64,000 bases of DNA from an uncultured Verrucomicrobia subdivision 3 bacterium. GTDB taxonomy: Bacteria; Verrucomicrobiota; Verrucomicrobiia; Limisphaerales; DASXHY01. The stretch lies in the NCBI GenBank assembly GCA_937890005.1, contig CALBZA010000049.1:50319-114318 (forward strand), given 5' to 3'. A program made the position numbers and the translations under genes. Under the pieces are notes generated by a model. The model was given only the letters and a program-made list of their open reading frames with translations. It searched no databases and was not told the DNA's origin. This document shows, piece after piece, positions 47,234 through 54,754 of this stretch (positions are counted from its first letter, which is position 1; every line of letters starts with the position of its first letter).

Positions 47234-48595
47234 CTAGAAATTCCACGCGACCACGGTGCTCTCAGTAAAACCCGTCTTCTGCACCTTGGCGTAGAGCGTC
47301 TTCCCTTTCGGAAAGTTGGGGACCGCACCGTACCGCTGGAACGTTCCGCGAAGAGGGCTGCCCCAGACCGGAGCCACAGCCCACGCAGCATTGTCGTAAC
47401 CGGCATTCAGATTTCGGACCTGATACAGAACTGTGAGCCCCGTCTCCATCCAGCCGAACAGCAGATTGGTGATGTAGCCGTTGTTCTCGCTGTAGCCATA
47501 AACCACGGGAGCGGGAGCGGCCGCCTGCGCCCCTTGAATCTTCAGCGTGACGGGTTCGGTGTCTCCAACCATCGTCAACGGAACCTCCGACACGTTTCCG
47601 GCGGCATCCCGCACGGTGCACACAATTTGCCAGGAGCCGGGATTTGGAATGGTGAACTGGGCCGTCCTGATGACCTCGTATGCGGGCGCAAGCGTTTGCG
47701 CCCAGAGCGTTCGATCCACAGTGCCCATGCGAGCCGTCACCGTGGCTTGAACCAGATCCCCGTTTGCATCCGTCAGCCGGAACGTGAATTGGAATTGATC
47801 TGTTGGAGCGAAGCTCGCCACAAAATCGGCAATCTCCGTTCCATTCCGTTGAAGTGAAATCCACGTCACTGTTGGAGCGTAAGGATTGCTGAACGTGTGT
47901 GGGAATTCCGCTGCGAGTCCGTTCGGATTTCTGGCGGGGTCAAACACGTCTTCAACATCTGCCTGTAACCATGGACTGGCCGGAGCCAGGCGGAACAGCG
48001 CGTGAGCCTTCGTGCTCGCGAGCCGTGCGAATGACTCGTGCTGAATCGGAGCCAGTGCGGAGCGGAACACAATGAAGAAGCGGTCTGGCGCATTCCACAC
48101 GTGAACACCATCTCCGCCAGGGCGGGTGCCGTAGGCGCTACGACGAACTCTAGCTCGATAGAATCCTCCGCCAGCGGCTTCGATCGATTTCACCGACATG
48201 ATCTCGAACCGCGATGAGTCTCCTGCGCTGAAGGCAAAGAGCAGCAGTGTGTTGTTGTTCACTTCATCCGCGGTCAGCGGAGAACTGATCGATTCAAAAT
48301 CCGGCAGCGGCATTTCCGGCGAGAACGCAATGTGAGCATAGATGCTGTAGGACACCTGAACCTGATGCCCGCTGGCGATGGCCCCACCGGAAACAAGGGT
48401 GATGCTCCCAGTCGTCCGATCGATGAGGTAATCCGTTCCAAGCGTCCGCGTCTGCCACGCGTCGCCCGAGCTGGCGCGCGACTGGACGGCTACATTCCAA
48501 ACATCTGAGTTGGCCAGCGGATACGTGTTGCCGGCCGTTGCTGCAGCTGTGAGCAGTTCATTCACAACATCGGGCGAATGGATGCTGGCGTTCAT
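47234..48595 (-). CDS. Phage tail-like protein
   Basis: A 453-residue protein. The central part (TLLLFAFSAGDSSRFEIMSV, then FYRARVRRSAYGTRPG) resembles the conserved module of phage tail-tip and host-specificity proteins. The C-terminal half looks like fibronectin- or Ig-type beta domains. The ATG overlaps the stop of the RusA-terminase chimera (ATGA), so the two are read together. No other tail, capsid or portal genes are present. The tail assignment is by sequence feel and context. Confidence 0.6.
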   Translation of the reverse strand: MNASIHSPDVVNELLTAAATAGNTYPLANSDVWNVAVQSRASSGDAWQTRTLGTDYLIDRTTGSITLVSGGAIASGHQVQVSYSIYAHIAFSPEMPLPDFESISSPLTADEVNNNTLLLFAFSAGDSSRFEIMSVKSIEAAGGGFYRARVRRSAYGTRPGGDGVHVWNAPDRFFIVFRSALAPIQHESFARLASTKAHALFRLAPASPWLQADVEDVFDPARNPNGLAAEFPHTFSNPYAPTVTWISLQRNGTEIADFVASFAPTDQFQFTFRLTDANGDLVQATVTARMGTVDRTLWAQTLAPAYEVIRTAQFTIPNPGSWQIVCTVRDAAGNVSEVPLTMVGDTEPVTLKIQGAQAAAPAPVVYGYSENNGYITNLLFGWMETGLTVLYQVRNLNAGYDNAAWAVAPVWGSPLRGTFQRYGAVPNFPKGKTLYAKVQKTGFTESTVVAWNF

Positions 48596-49173
48596 CGTTT
48601 CCGACCTTCCAGGAAATCATAGTCATCAATTTCGCCAAGCTGATCATCCCAAGGCTCGCCGAGCGTTTCGTTGATAAATGTCTTCAGCGGTTCCAGGTCA
48701 CCGGCGCGAGCAGCGGCGCGGGCGGCGACGAACTCCTCCACGATGCTTCGCCACGACACCCACGGCGGCAGCAGGGCGTTCCAGTGGAAGCTCACCCGGT
48801 GACGAGGTGCTTTCGGGTTCATCCGAACGAACTGCCCGTTGCGGGCAGTTGCTTTCCGTTCCGCTGGTGTGTCGGCAATCAGGTGGCCGCACGCGACGCA
48901 CTGGTAACGAATCCACTCCGCCAGCAGATCGAAATTCCATTTGCCGCGTTCATCCTTCGCGCCAGGCACATCAAGGAACATTGTGCCGCCGGTCTCTTCT
49001 ATCGCGGCGATCGCTTCCCGTGCCACAGTGCTCTTCCAGTCCCGCGACTCTTTGCAATCATCAACGACGGCGATCTTGCCGGTGGGTTGGCCATTCTTTC
49101 GGATGGCGAATGCGCGTTTGCTGCCAGCAGGCCTGGCCACTCCATAAACGGTAAATGTGATGTCGGGTTTCAT
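48592..49173 (-). CDS. RusA-like resolvase fused to terminase large-subunit fragment
   Basis: A 193-residue chimera. Residues 1-55 resemble RusA Holliday-junction resolvases (YGVARPAGSKRAFAIRKNGQ, then AVVDDCKESRDW). From about residue 68 the sequence resembles the GpA-type phage terminase large subunit: RYQCVACGH zinc-like pair, APRHRVSFHWNALLPPWVSW, and KTFINETLGEPW. The terminase ATPase and most of the nuclease are missing, and the RusA part lacks its C-terminus. This reads as an in-frame deletion product of an ancestral prophage. The protein is unlikely to package DNA. Its start is the ATG at 49173. Confidence 0.7.
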   Translation of the reverse strand: MKPDITFTVYGVARPAGSKRAFAIRKNGQPTGKIAVVDDCKESRDWKSTVAREAIAAIEETGGTMFLDVPGAKDERGKWNFDLLAEWIRYQCVACGHLIADTPAERKATARNGQFVRMNPKAPRHRVSFHWNALLPPWVSWRSIVEEFVAARAAARAGDLEPLKTFINETLGEPWDDQLGEIDDYDFLEGRKR

Positions 49174-50030
49174 GCGGCAAGGGCGAGTTCAGAACGCTTT
49201 CGGGCGTAAGCGGGAAGCGTGATCTCCTGAATATTGGGATTGTAGGCGGGCCAGATTCCGGTGCGCTCGCACTCCATGTAGAGCTGAAGGAGCCGGATGT
49301 ATTCCTGACGCCCGGCGTTGATCGCCTCGCGTGAGAGATCGTAAACAGCCACGGCGAATGGAGCGGTCTTCTCCACGGCGATGAATACGAACGAGCTTTT
49401 CGGACATTGGCCTTCCGGCAGTGAATCGTTCCAGATGTCCAGGTAGTAAGCCGCCTGGACGTGGTAACGCATGTTGAAGATGGTTCGGGCAAACGCTTCT
49501 GGACGCGCATCTTCGGTGGTCTTGATGTCCACGAGCGCGTCGCCATCGTTGACGAAATCAATGCGCGCACGCCGCAGCACCGTGTCACCCAGCGTGAACT
49601 TTCGAAACACGCTCACTTCGGAACGCCCGGTCCCGAGTGCCAGACGTGCTGTGGGATGTGACCGCACGCTGGCGACAGCACCTTCGACGTTCAGCCATTC
49701 CTCATGATCCAGCACGGGACGGTCGCCAACCTTCGCCTTCCATTCCTTGCCTTCCTTGCTCCGGCCATCCAGACCAGGTGGTCGCACTGCCCAACTCCAC
49801 GGCCTTTCAGGTTCGAGCAGGAGCTGATGAGCGACGCTGCCGAAGAGCATCGCCGGTGTCTGTTCCTGTGGCTGCTCCAAGTACGCCTGAAGGTGTGCCG
49901 GGCTACGGTCCAGGCGTTTCAACATGGAGTTCGAAACGCCTGGAGCCTTGTGATACTGCTCGGCAGGCAAATCCAGGTATATCCCTTCCGCAGCAGGCAT
50001 CCATGCCGATCTGGTTTGAAGAGTTAGCAT
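49170..50030 (-). CDS. Phage PD-(D/E)xK exonuclease (RecE/exonuclease VIII-like)
   Basis: A 286-residue nuclease. Visible features are PGVSNSMLKRLDRSPAHLQAY at the N-terminus (typical of RecE-type phage exonucleases), GSVAHQLLLEPE, and the catalytic core RARIDFVNDGDALVDIKTTED (D...D-x-K). It would degrade one strand of double-stranded ends to create substrates for strand annealing. AAGGAG lies just upstream of the ATG at 50030, and the gene follows the probable annealing protein directly. Its stop overlaps the next ATG (ATGA at 49170-49173). Confidence 0.85.
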   Translation of the reverse strand: MLTLQTRSAWMPAAEGIYLDLPAEQYHKAPGVSNSMLKRLDRSPAHLQAYLEQPQEQTPAMLFGSVAHQLLLEPERPWSWAVRPPGLDGRSKEGKEWKAKVGDRPVLDHEEWLNVEGAVASVRSHPTARLALGTGRSEVSVFRKFTLGDTVLRRARIDFVNDGDALVDIKTTEDARPEAFARTIFNMRYHVQAAYYLDIWNDSLPEGQCPKSSFVFIAVEKTAPFAVAVYDLSREAINAGRQEYIRLLQLYMECERTGIWPAYNPNIQEITLPAYARKRSELALAA

Positions 50031-50031
50031 G

Positions 50032-51012
50032 CTACTCCTTCGCTGCAACGGTTGGCGCGGTCGCAGCAAGACCGCGAAGCAGTCCGGACTTTGCGCCGAC
50101 AAAGCGGCGGGCGAGCGCATCGGGCACTTCGTCAAAACACTTGATCGATTCCTGTTGCGTGCGCGTGATCTGTCCGCTCTCGATGCTCCACGCGGCGAGC
50201 TGATCGAATGTGTATCCGGCTCCGGTGACGATCTCGGCAAGTTCCTGTTGAATTGTGCGCGACGGTTGTGGCTCGCCCGGCGGCGCTGCTGGCTTTGCTT
50301 CCGCAAAGCGCGGTGATGGTTTAGCGGCCGCAGGCTGCACTTCGATGTCCTCCCCGACTTCTCCTTCTGGAGTGCTGATGCCACTGAGTCGGTCGTGAAT
50401 GCGCTTGTAGATTTTGCGCTCCGCCTTGCCGAGGATCGCATCGGCTCCCATGCCGAAGTTCACACGGACGGGAATCTCCGCTTCGACACCGTCGGCGAGT
50501 CCATCCTTTCGCCAGCTGGCCTTCACCGGGACGACCGCGCCTTTGTCTCCTGACGCACGCGGCAATCCTGGATTGATCCGAAGGTCGGTGACTCCAGGCC
50601 ATTGCTCGCACTTTCGCTTGAGTCCATTGCGGCAGGCGTAGAACCGGCCTGCAATGATGTTCCACTCGTTCCCGACGGTGTGAAAACCCCGCAACTTCGA
50701 TTCGATGAAACATTCGCGGACGATCTCAACCGAGTAGGGAACCATCGCGTTCCCATCCTTGTCCTTGGGCGTGACCTTCGGATCGCGATCTGTTCGGAAG
50801 CCGAGGTCCGTGTTCATCAACGCCATGATCGGTTGCATCAGCTCGGGAGTGAGCGCTACGCGCAGGTCTGATACGGCTTGTGCGACGGCGAGTTCGGACT
50901 CGAAGCCGCCGGCTGATTTGAAAAGCTCCATGGCACCCGACGCGATGTCGTCGATGCGTTTGGCCACGGTGCTTGGGACTGCTGACTTTGGTGTGTTCGT
51001 TTTTACGGTCAT
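50032..51012 (-). CDS. Probable phage single-strand annealing or recombination protein
   Basis: A 326-residue protein. A central block (FIESKLRGFHTVGNEWNIIA, then GRFYACRNGLKRKCEQWPG) recurs in phage-encoded proteins that sit beside RecE-type exonucleases. The N-terminal region is helical and the C-terminus is Pro/Ala-rich. Position immediately before the exonuclease suggests a RecT-like partner. Direct RecT motifs are not evident, so the assignment is from synteny. The start at 51012 (MTVKTNTPK) is preferred over an upstream extension. Confidence 0.6.
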   Translation of the reverse strand: MTVKTNTPKSAVPSTVAKRIDDIASGAMELFKSAGGFESELAVAQAVSDLRVALTPELMQPIMALMNTDLGFRTDRDPKVTPKDKDGNAMVPYSVEIVRECFIESKLRGFHTVGNEWNIIAGRFYACRNGLKRKCEQWPGVTDLRINPGLPRASGDKGAVVPVKASWRKDGLADGVEAEIPVRVNFGMGADAILGKAERKIYKRIHDRLSGISTPEGEVGEDIEVQPAAAKPSPRFAEAKPAAPPGEPQPSRTIQQELAEIVTGAGYTFDQLAAWSIESGQITRTQQESIKCFDEVPDALARRFVGAKSGLLRGLAATAPTVAAKE

Positions 51013-51019
51013 TTGATCT

Positions 51020-51889
51020 TCAGTTGGAGTTGGGAATGGAGAGCTTGCGCGCCAGCTCTTCCATGAGCTGGACACAGAGGCGCATTTGAACAGCGGCAGA
51101 GAGCAGTTGTTCCTTGGCGATAGTGTTGTCGTGAATGGCAGCCGCGATGATTTCGGCATCCGCCTGCATCACATTCAGGTGATAGGAAACTCCCTGCTTC
51201 ATCGCCGCGTGAGGACGCGTGACGATCTGGCGGAGTTCGTCATAGTTCGTCTCGACCTGGGCCGAGAGGATTCCGTCATGCAGTTCAGCTGGGATCGGCT
51301 GCGCGGCATCGGCGAAGCCTTGTGCGGCTCCCTTGCATCGCTTTCGCGCGGGAGGCACTCGAAGGGGAACGCGGCGTTGTTTTCCATCCGCGCCGAGCCG
51401 CCAACTGCCCGTTTCGGGCAGTTGAGCTTTCCGGACTTCCGCCACGAGCGTGTAGCCAACGGCACACAGCTCAGCTATCTGCCGGTCGCTGACCTGCGGC
51501 CATTCGGCGAGCGCCAGTTCGATGGAACGCCGCTTGTCGGCGTTGGTTCGCTTCAGGCCATGCAGCGCGTTTGCCTGGAGAGCAAACCGGAGCGCGTCCG
51601 ATTTCGTGCCCTGGCGAACGTCCGCATGGAACTCTGTCCGCCCTCGTCGCGATGCAGCCATCAAACGATGGAAGCCATCCGCAAGGAGGTAACGATTTCC
51701 GTCGTGGAACACGATGAGCGGCGGGAAATCAGCGCCGCTTTCCATCGCTTCGGCATACTCTGCAACCGTGCTTTCGCTGATCTCGGCACGGATTTGTGTG
51801 CCGCAATCACACCGGATGGCGGCAAGTTCCAATAGCTGAACGTTCGGGGAGCGACCTTCTGAGTCGTTGAGGAACCGATTGTTTATCAC
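51020..51889 (-). CDS. ParB-like nuclease-domain protein
   Basis: A 289-residue protein with a ParB/Srx fold: LAAIRCDCGTQIRAEIS, FPPLIVFHDGNRYLLADGFH (the GxxR/H-type motif; here DGFHRL), and a region resembling a DNA-binding helix-turn-helix (SDRQIAELCAVGYTLVAEVR). Such proteins act in plasmid or phage partition or regulation. It begins with a GTG at 51889 and ends 7 bases before the annealing-protein start. It is part of the phage-derived module. Confidence 0.8.
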   Translation of the reverse strand: MINNRFLNDSEGRSPNVQLLELAAIRCDCGTQIRAEISESTVAEYAEAMESGADFPPLIVFHDGNRYLLADGFHRLMAASRRGRTEFHADVRQGTKSDALRFALQANALHGLKRTNADKRRSIELALAEWPQVSDRQIAELCAVGYTLVAEVRKAQLPETGSWRLGADGKQRRVPLRVPPARKRCKGAAQGFADAAQPIPAELHDGILSAQVETNYDELRQIVTRPHAAMKQGVSYHLNVMQADAEIIAAAIHDNTIAKEQLLSAAVQMRLCVQLMEELARKLSIPNSN

Positions 51890-52137
51890 GTTTTTGCTTC
51901 TGGTTGTTGTCTGTTGTTGTGGTACGCGCCACCGTCAGACGACGCGGAATTTTTCGCTGGCTTCACATCGAAACCGAACAAGCTGGATGAGCGGGATGAC
52001 CTGCGCTGCGGAGCAGCTCTGAGGCGGGACACCGACACGATCTCTTACGCTCTCTGCACAAGCAGAACGTAAAAATCTATTACTACCATAGGCACAGAAT
52101 TTACCTGTGCCGGTCGGACATATTCTGTCCAAGCCAT

Positions 52138-52377
52138 TCATTCTTTGAAGTTCGCGCGATTTTCGAGGGCTTTACGAACCTGCGCCGGGGAGAAAAAGAC
52201 AAGCCGCCCGATTTTGACGAAGGGGATGCGCCGTGCGGCCCGTTGATCCTGAAGCCAGCGCACCGTCGGACGGCAATCAGGGGGAAATAGGATTTCGAGG
52301 AGCTTCTCCCCGTTCACATATTGCTGCTCGCTGGCAACATCAGCGCCGGTGGATTCAGATCCCGGTGATTCATTCAT
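52138..52377 (-). CDS. Small HTH protein, probable excisionase
   Basis: A 79-residue protein from the ATG at 52377; a TTG at 52428 is the alternative. PTVRWLQDQRAARRIPFVKI followed by GRLVFFSPAQVRKALE is the helix-turn-helix and wing pattern of MerR/excisionase-type small proteins that decide recombination direction. It lies 41 bases after the integrase stop on the same strand, as excisionases often do. Confidence 0.75.
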   Translation of the reverse strand: MNESPGSESTGADVASEQQYVNGEKLLEILFPPDCRPTVRWLQDQRAARRIPFVKIGRLVFFSPAQVRKALENRANFKE

Positions 52378-52417
52378 TCCTACAACGCAGAACGTCAAAC
52401 CGCGATCAGGGCAGTTC

Positions 52418-53746
52418 TCAGGCAGCAATTGCAGTTGAAACCGACAATGTTGCTGTCATGGCGCAAGGCTTGATCCTCGCCTTGGCTTCTTCTGGCGTGG
52501 GCAGGCTTACAACCTGGGGAGCCGTCGCAGGAAGAACTCCAAACCATTGAACGGCTTGCCAAGGCTTGCGGCGGTTGAGGTAATTCTTACGGATCACATA
52601 CGGCGAGTTTCCGCTCTCGTCGGCAATTCTCGGCACATCGCCCGTCATGGCGATGCGATAGCTGATTGCGGAGTGACGAAGGCAGTTATGTTTCCAGACG
52701 ACTCCAGCCTTTGAACAGAGTGTATCGAGGTCGTTTTCAACCTTCTTCAGAGGGCAAACTGGACCGGATGATTTCCTAACGGTTGAAAGCCATGCTTTCA
52801 GGTTTTCTGACATCGGAACGATCCGGCGAAGAATCTCGCCTTCGTGCTGCTTGGCGGTCTCCTCGCGCACTTCGATAAAGCCGTCCTCAAAATCAATGCA
52901 GCTCCAATCCAGTCGTTGAACTTCAATCGAACGCAGTCCGGCGAATCCGCACAGAGCGACAAAGGGAAGCAATTCCTGCTTCGCATGGGCGAGAAGCTTC
53001 GCCATCTCTTCAGGGGTGAGGATTTCCACGGCGCCATACTTCCGCTTGCTGTACGTCTGCACACCATCCAGCAAGTCCGTTCCTTTTGGCAGATACCCCT
53101 GAGTGACCAGCCAACGGAAAAAGTATCCGAGCATGTCACGGTGGTTCGCCTTGGTGCGTTCCTTGAACGGGAGCGTCGCCAGATAGTCACCAATGAGTTT
53201 TGGAGTGAGCGCATGCACTTCGACATCGAAGGCATCGGCGAATTTTCCGAGCAGCGACGCCATCCGATCCTGCCGGCCCTTCGATTTGCCATCCGTGGCG
53301 GCTTGCAGCAGCAGCTTCTCGACGGCACTGCCGACTTTGATCCGTGGAAGTTGCGCCGAGTGGCGCTCGATGTATTCCCTGGCGGCTTCGGTCAATGAAC
53401 CTCTGCCATTCAGGATGGCCAGCGCGTTGACAAACTCAGAGACGGCGACGTCCAAAGGAACCTGCACCGGCTTCAGCGATTCCATGGCCCTGAGATAGAT
53501 CAGCCGGTCATGATTCTTCAGTTCCAGAGCGCAGTGTTCACCGTTTGCAATCTTCCGGCACGCCTCCCTGGCTACTTCCTTGGCTTCATCCAGACCTGCT
53601 CGCCATTCCCGGACGCGCTTCCCGAGGAGGGTGTATTCGATGACATAAGCCGTGTAATCGACGCTCTTTTTTGTTTGCGTGGTTTTTCGAATTCGTGCTG
53701 AGACGCCGGACTCGGTGATTCGGATCGGAAACCTTTCGGCTTTCAT
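52418..53746 (-). CDS. Tyrosine recombinase (integrase) of the tRNA-Ser element
   Basis: A 442-residue site-specific recombinase. The catalytic arginine is in CGFAGLRSIEVQRLDW. The second box is KHNCLRHSAISYRIA (an expanded H-x-x-x-R rather than HxLR). The third box is DESGNSPYVIRKNYLN, with asparagine where histidine or tryptophan is usual and the nucleophile tyrosine following. An SAM-like core-binding domain precedes these. It lies 79 bases from tRNA-Ser and faces away from it, the standard place for an integrase acting on that gene. Confidence 0.93.
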   Translation of the reverse strand: MKAERFPIRITESGVSARIRKTTQTKKSVDYTAYVIEYTLLGKRVREWRAGLDEAKEVAREACRKIANGEHCALELKNHDRLIYLRAMESLKPVQVPLDVAVSEFVNALAILNGRGSLTEAAREYIERHSAQLPRIKVGSAVEKLLLQAATDGKSKGRQDRMASLLGKFADAFDVEVHALTPKLIGDYLATLPFKERTKANHRDMLGYFFRWLVTQGYLPKGTDLLDGVQTYSKRKYGAVEILTPEEMAKLLAHAKQELLPFVALCGFAGLRSIEVQRLDWSCIDFEDGFIEVREETAKQHEGEILRRIVPMSENLKAWLSTVRKSSGPVCPLKKVENDLDTLCSKAGVVWKHNCLRHSAISYRIAMTGDVPRIADESGNSPYVIRKNYLNRRKPWQAVQWFGVLPATAPQVVSLPTPEEAKARIKPCAMTATLSVSTAIAA

Positions 53747-53773
53747 GTTTTCTAAGCCCGAACGTCCCTGTTT

Positions 53774-53812
53774 TGGCAGGAAAGTGTCAGGAAAACATGG
53801 AATGTAGGAAAA
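53774..53812 (-). promoter_or_regulatory. Probable integrase arm-type sites, right end
   Basis: Three direct words, TGGCAGGAAA (53774), TGTCAGGAAA (53785) and TGTAGGAAA (53803), between the integrase start and tRNA-Ser. The same words occur inside the left end (36724-36742). Confidence 0.6.
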
Positions 53813-53824
53813 CCCCTTTAAAAC

Positions 53825-53917
53825 TGGCGGAGAGAGGGGGATTCGAACCCCCGATACGGCTTTTGACCGTATACCGGTTTAGCAAACCAGCGCCTTCAGC
53901 CACTCGGCCATCTCTCC
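53825..53917 (-). tRNA. tRNA-Ser (GCT), host of the integrated element
   Basis: 93 bases on the minus strand with the CCA encoded (53825-53827). Acceptor GGAGAGA pairs with TCTCTCC, the anticodon loop is TTTGCTAAA (GCT), the long class II variable arm is present, and the T-arm contains GGTTCGAATCC. Bases 53825-53851 are repeated at 36580-36606, so this is the attachment-site copy that keeps the tRNA whole. Confidence 0.98.
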
Positions 53918-54127
53918 ACGGCACCAACCGTCACAGATCCGTTCCGGTTCAGCGCTGCAAAAGACTGGCACATAGCTTTATCGGGTCAAGCCGAAAGGCT
54001 GAAATCGCACGGAGAAACGAATCTCAGCTCTGGATCGATTCTATTGGACGCGAAATGAACATGGATAACGTTGGAACGTGGCAGCGTTGCAAGTTTCGTT
54101 GTGCAATCGATTCGTGCGAACGCCCGA

Positions 54128-54664
54128 TCACTGCGCGATTGCAGAACTGACCGCACTGACGAAGATCGCGTAACTTCTCACCATCTGCTTCTTGTCCTCG
54201 TCCAGTTCCCAATGCGCCAGATCAACACCGGTCTGGGCGATCATTCCAGTCACGTTGATCCTTTGTCCGGGCTGAAGATTTCGCAGCGGTTCCTTAAGTC
54301 TCACCACCACGCCGCGATCCTCGCTGGAACCCACAATCAGGTACTGGCTGCTCAGTACGCGTTGCACCGGCACCGCATTCAATTGAACGGTCCGACTGGT
54401 CAATGCCACCTGATTCGGCGCCGAAACGATATCCTCGATCGTCGTCAGCGGCTTTCCATCGATCGTCATTGCAGGACCTGTTGCCGGCGAAATGCCGCGT
54501 CCGTTCGGACTGCCTTCCCTGGCGTTTGTCATCATCAGCTCCGGCTGCGGTCCTGGGCGACGATCGGGATCATTCTCCGCCCGATCCGTGCATGCGGCGG
54601 CGAAAAGCAAAAGCCCGATCGAAGCGACCTGAAACCGCGGGAAGCGTTGAAGGACAGAGGTCAT
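54128..54664 (-). CDS. Putative lipoprotein with OB-like domain
   Basis: A 178-residue lipoprotein. The signal and lipobox are SIGLLLFAAAC (lipidated cysteine near residue 25). After a disordered Pro/Gly-rich stretch, a compact domain reads VPVQRVLSSQYLIVGS and LRNLQPGQRINVTGMI, similar in style to small OB-fold proteins. No family could be named. It is alone downstream of the TamA gene on the same strand. Confidence 0.7.
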   Translation of the reverse strand: MTSVLQRFPRFQVASIGLLLFAAACTDRAENDPDRRPGPQPELMMTNAREGSPNGRGISPATGPAMTIDGKPLTTIEDIVSAPNQVALTSRTVQLNAVPVQRVLSSQYLIVGSSEDRGVVVRLKEPLRNLQPGQRINVTGMIAQTGVDLAHWELDEDKKQMVRSYAIFVSAVSSAIAQ

Positions 54665-54754
54665 AGTTAAAGATGCATCTTGAAGAGCTGTTTTAAAGAA
54701 CCAACGCGCAGTTCGCTCTGGGGAGTTCTCCCCGGCGTCTCTGGAGCCAAACAG

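Noticed and set aside
51935..52141. 68-codon frame whose ATG overlaps the probable excisionase stop
   Set aside because: The ATGA overlap is tempting, but the sequence is cysteine-rich without pattern and no homologous feature is recognisable.
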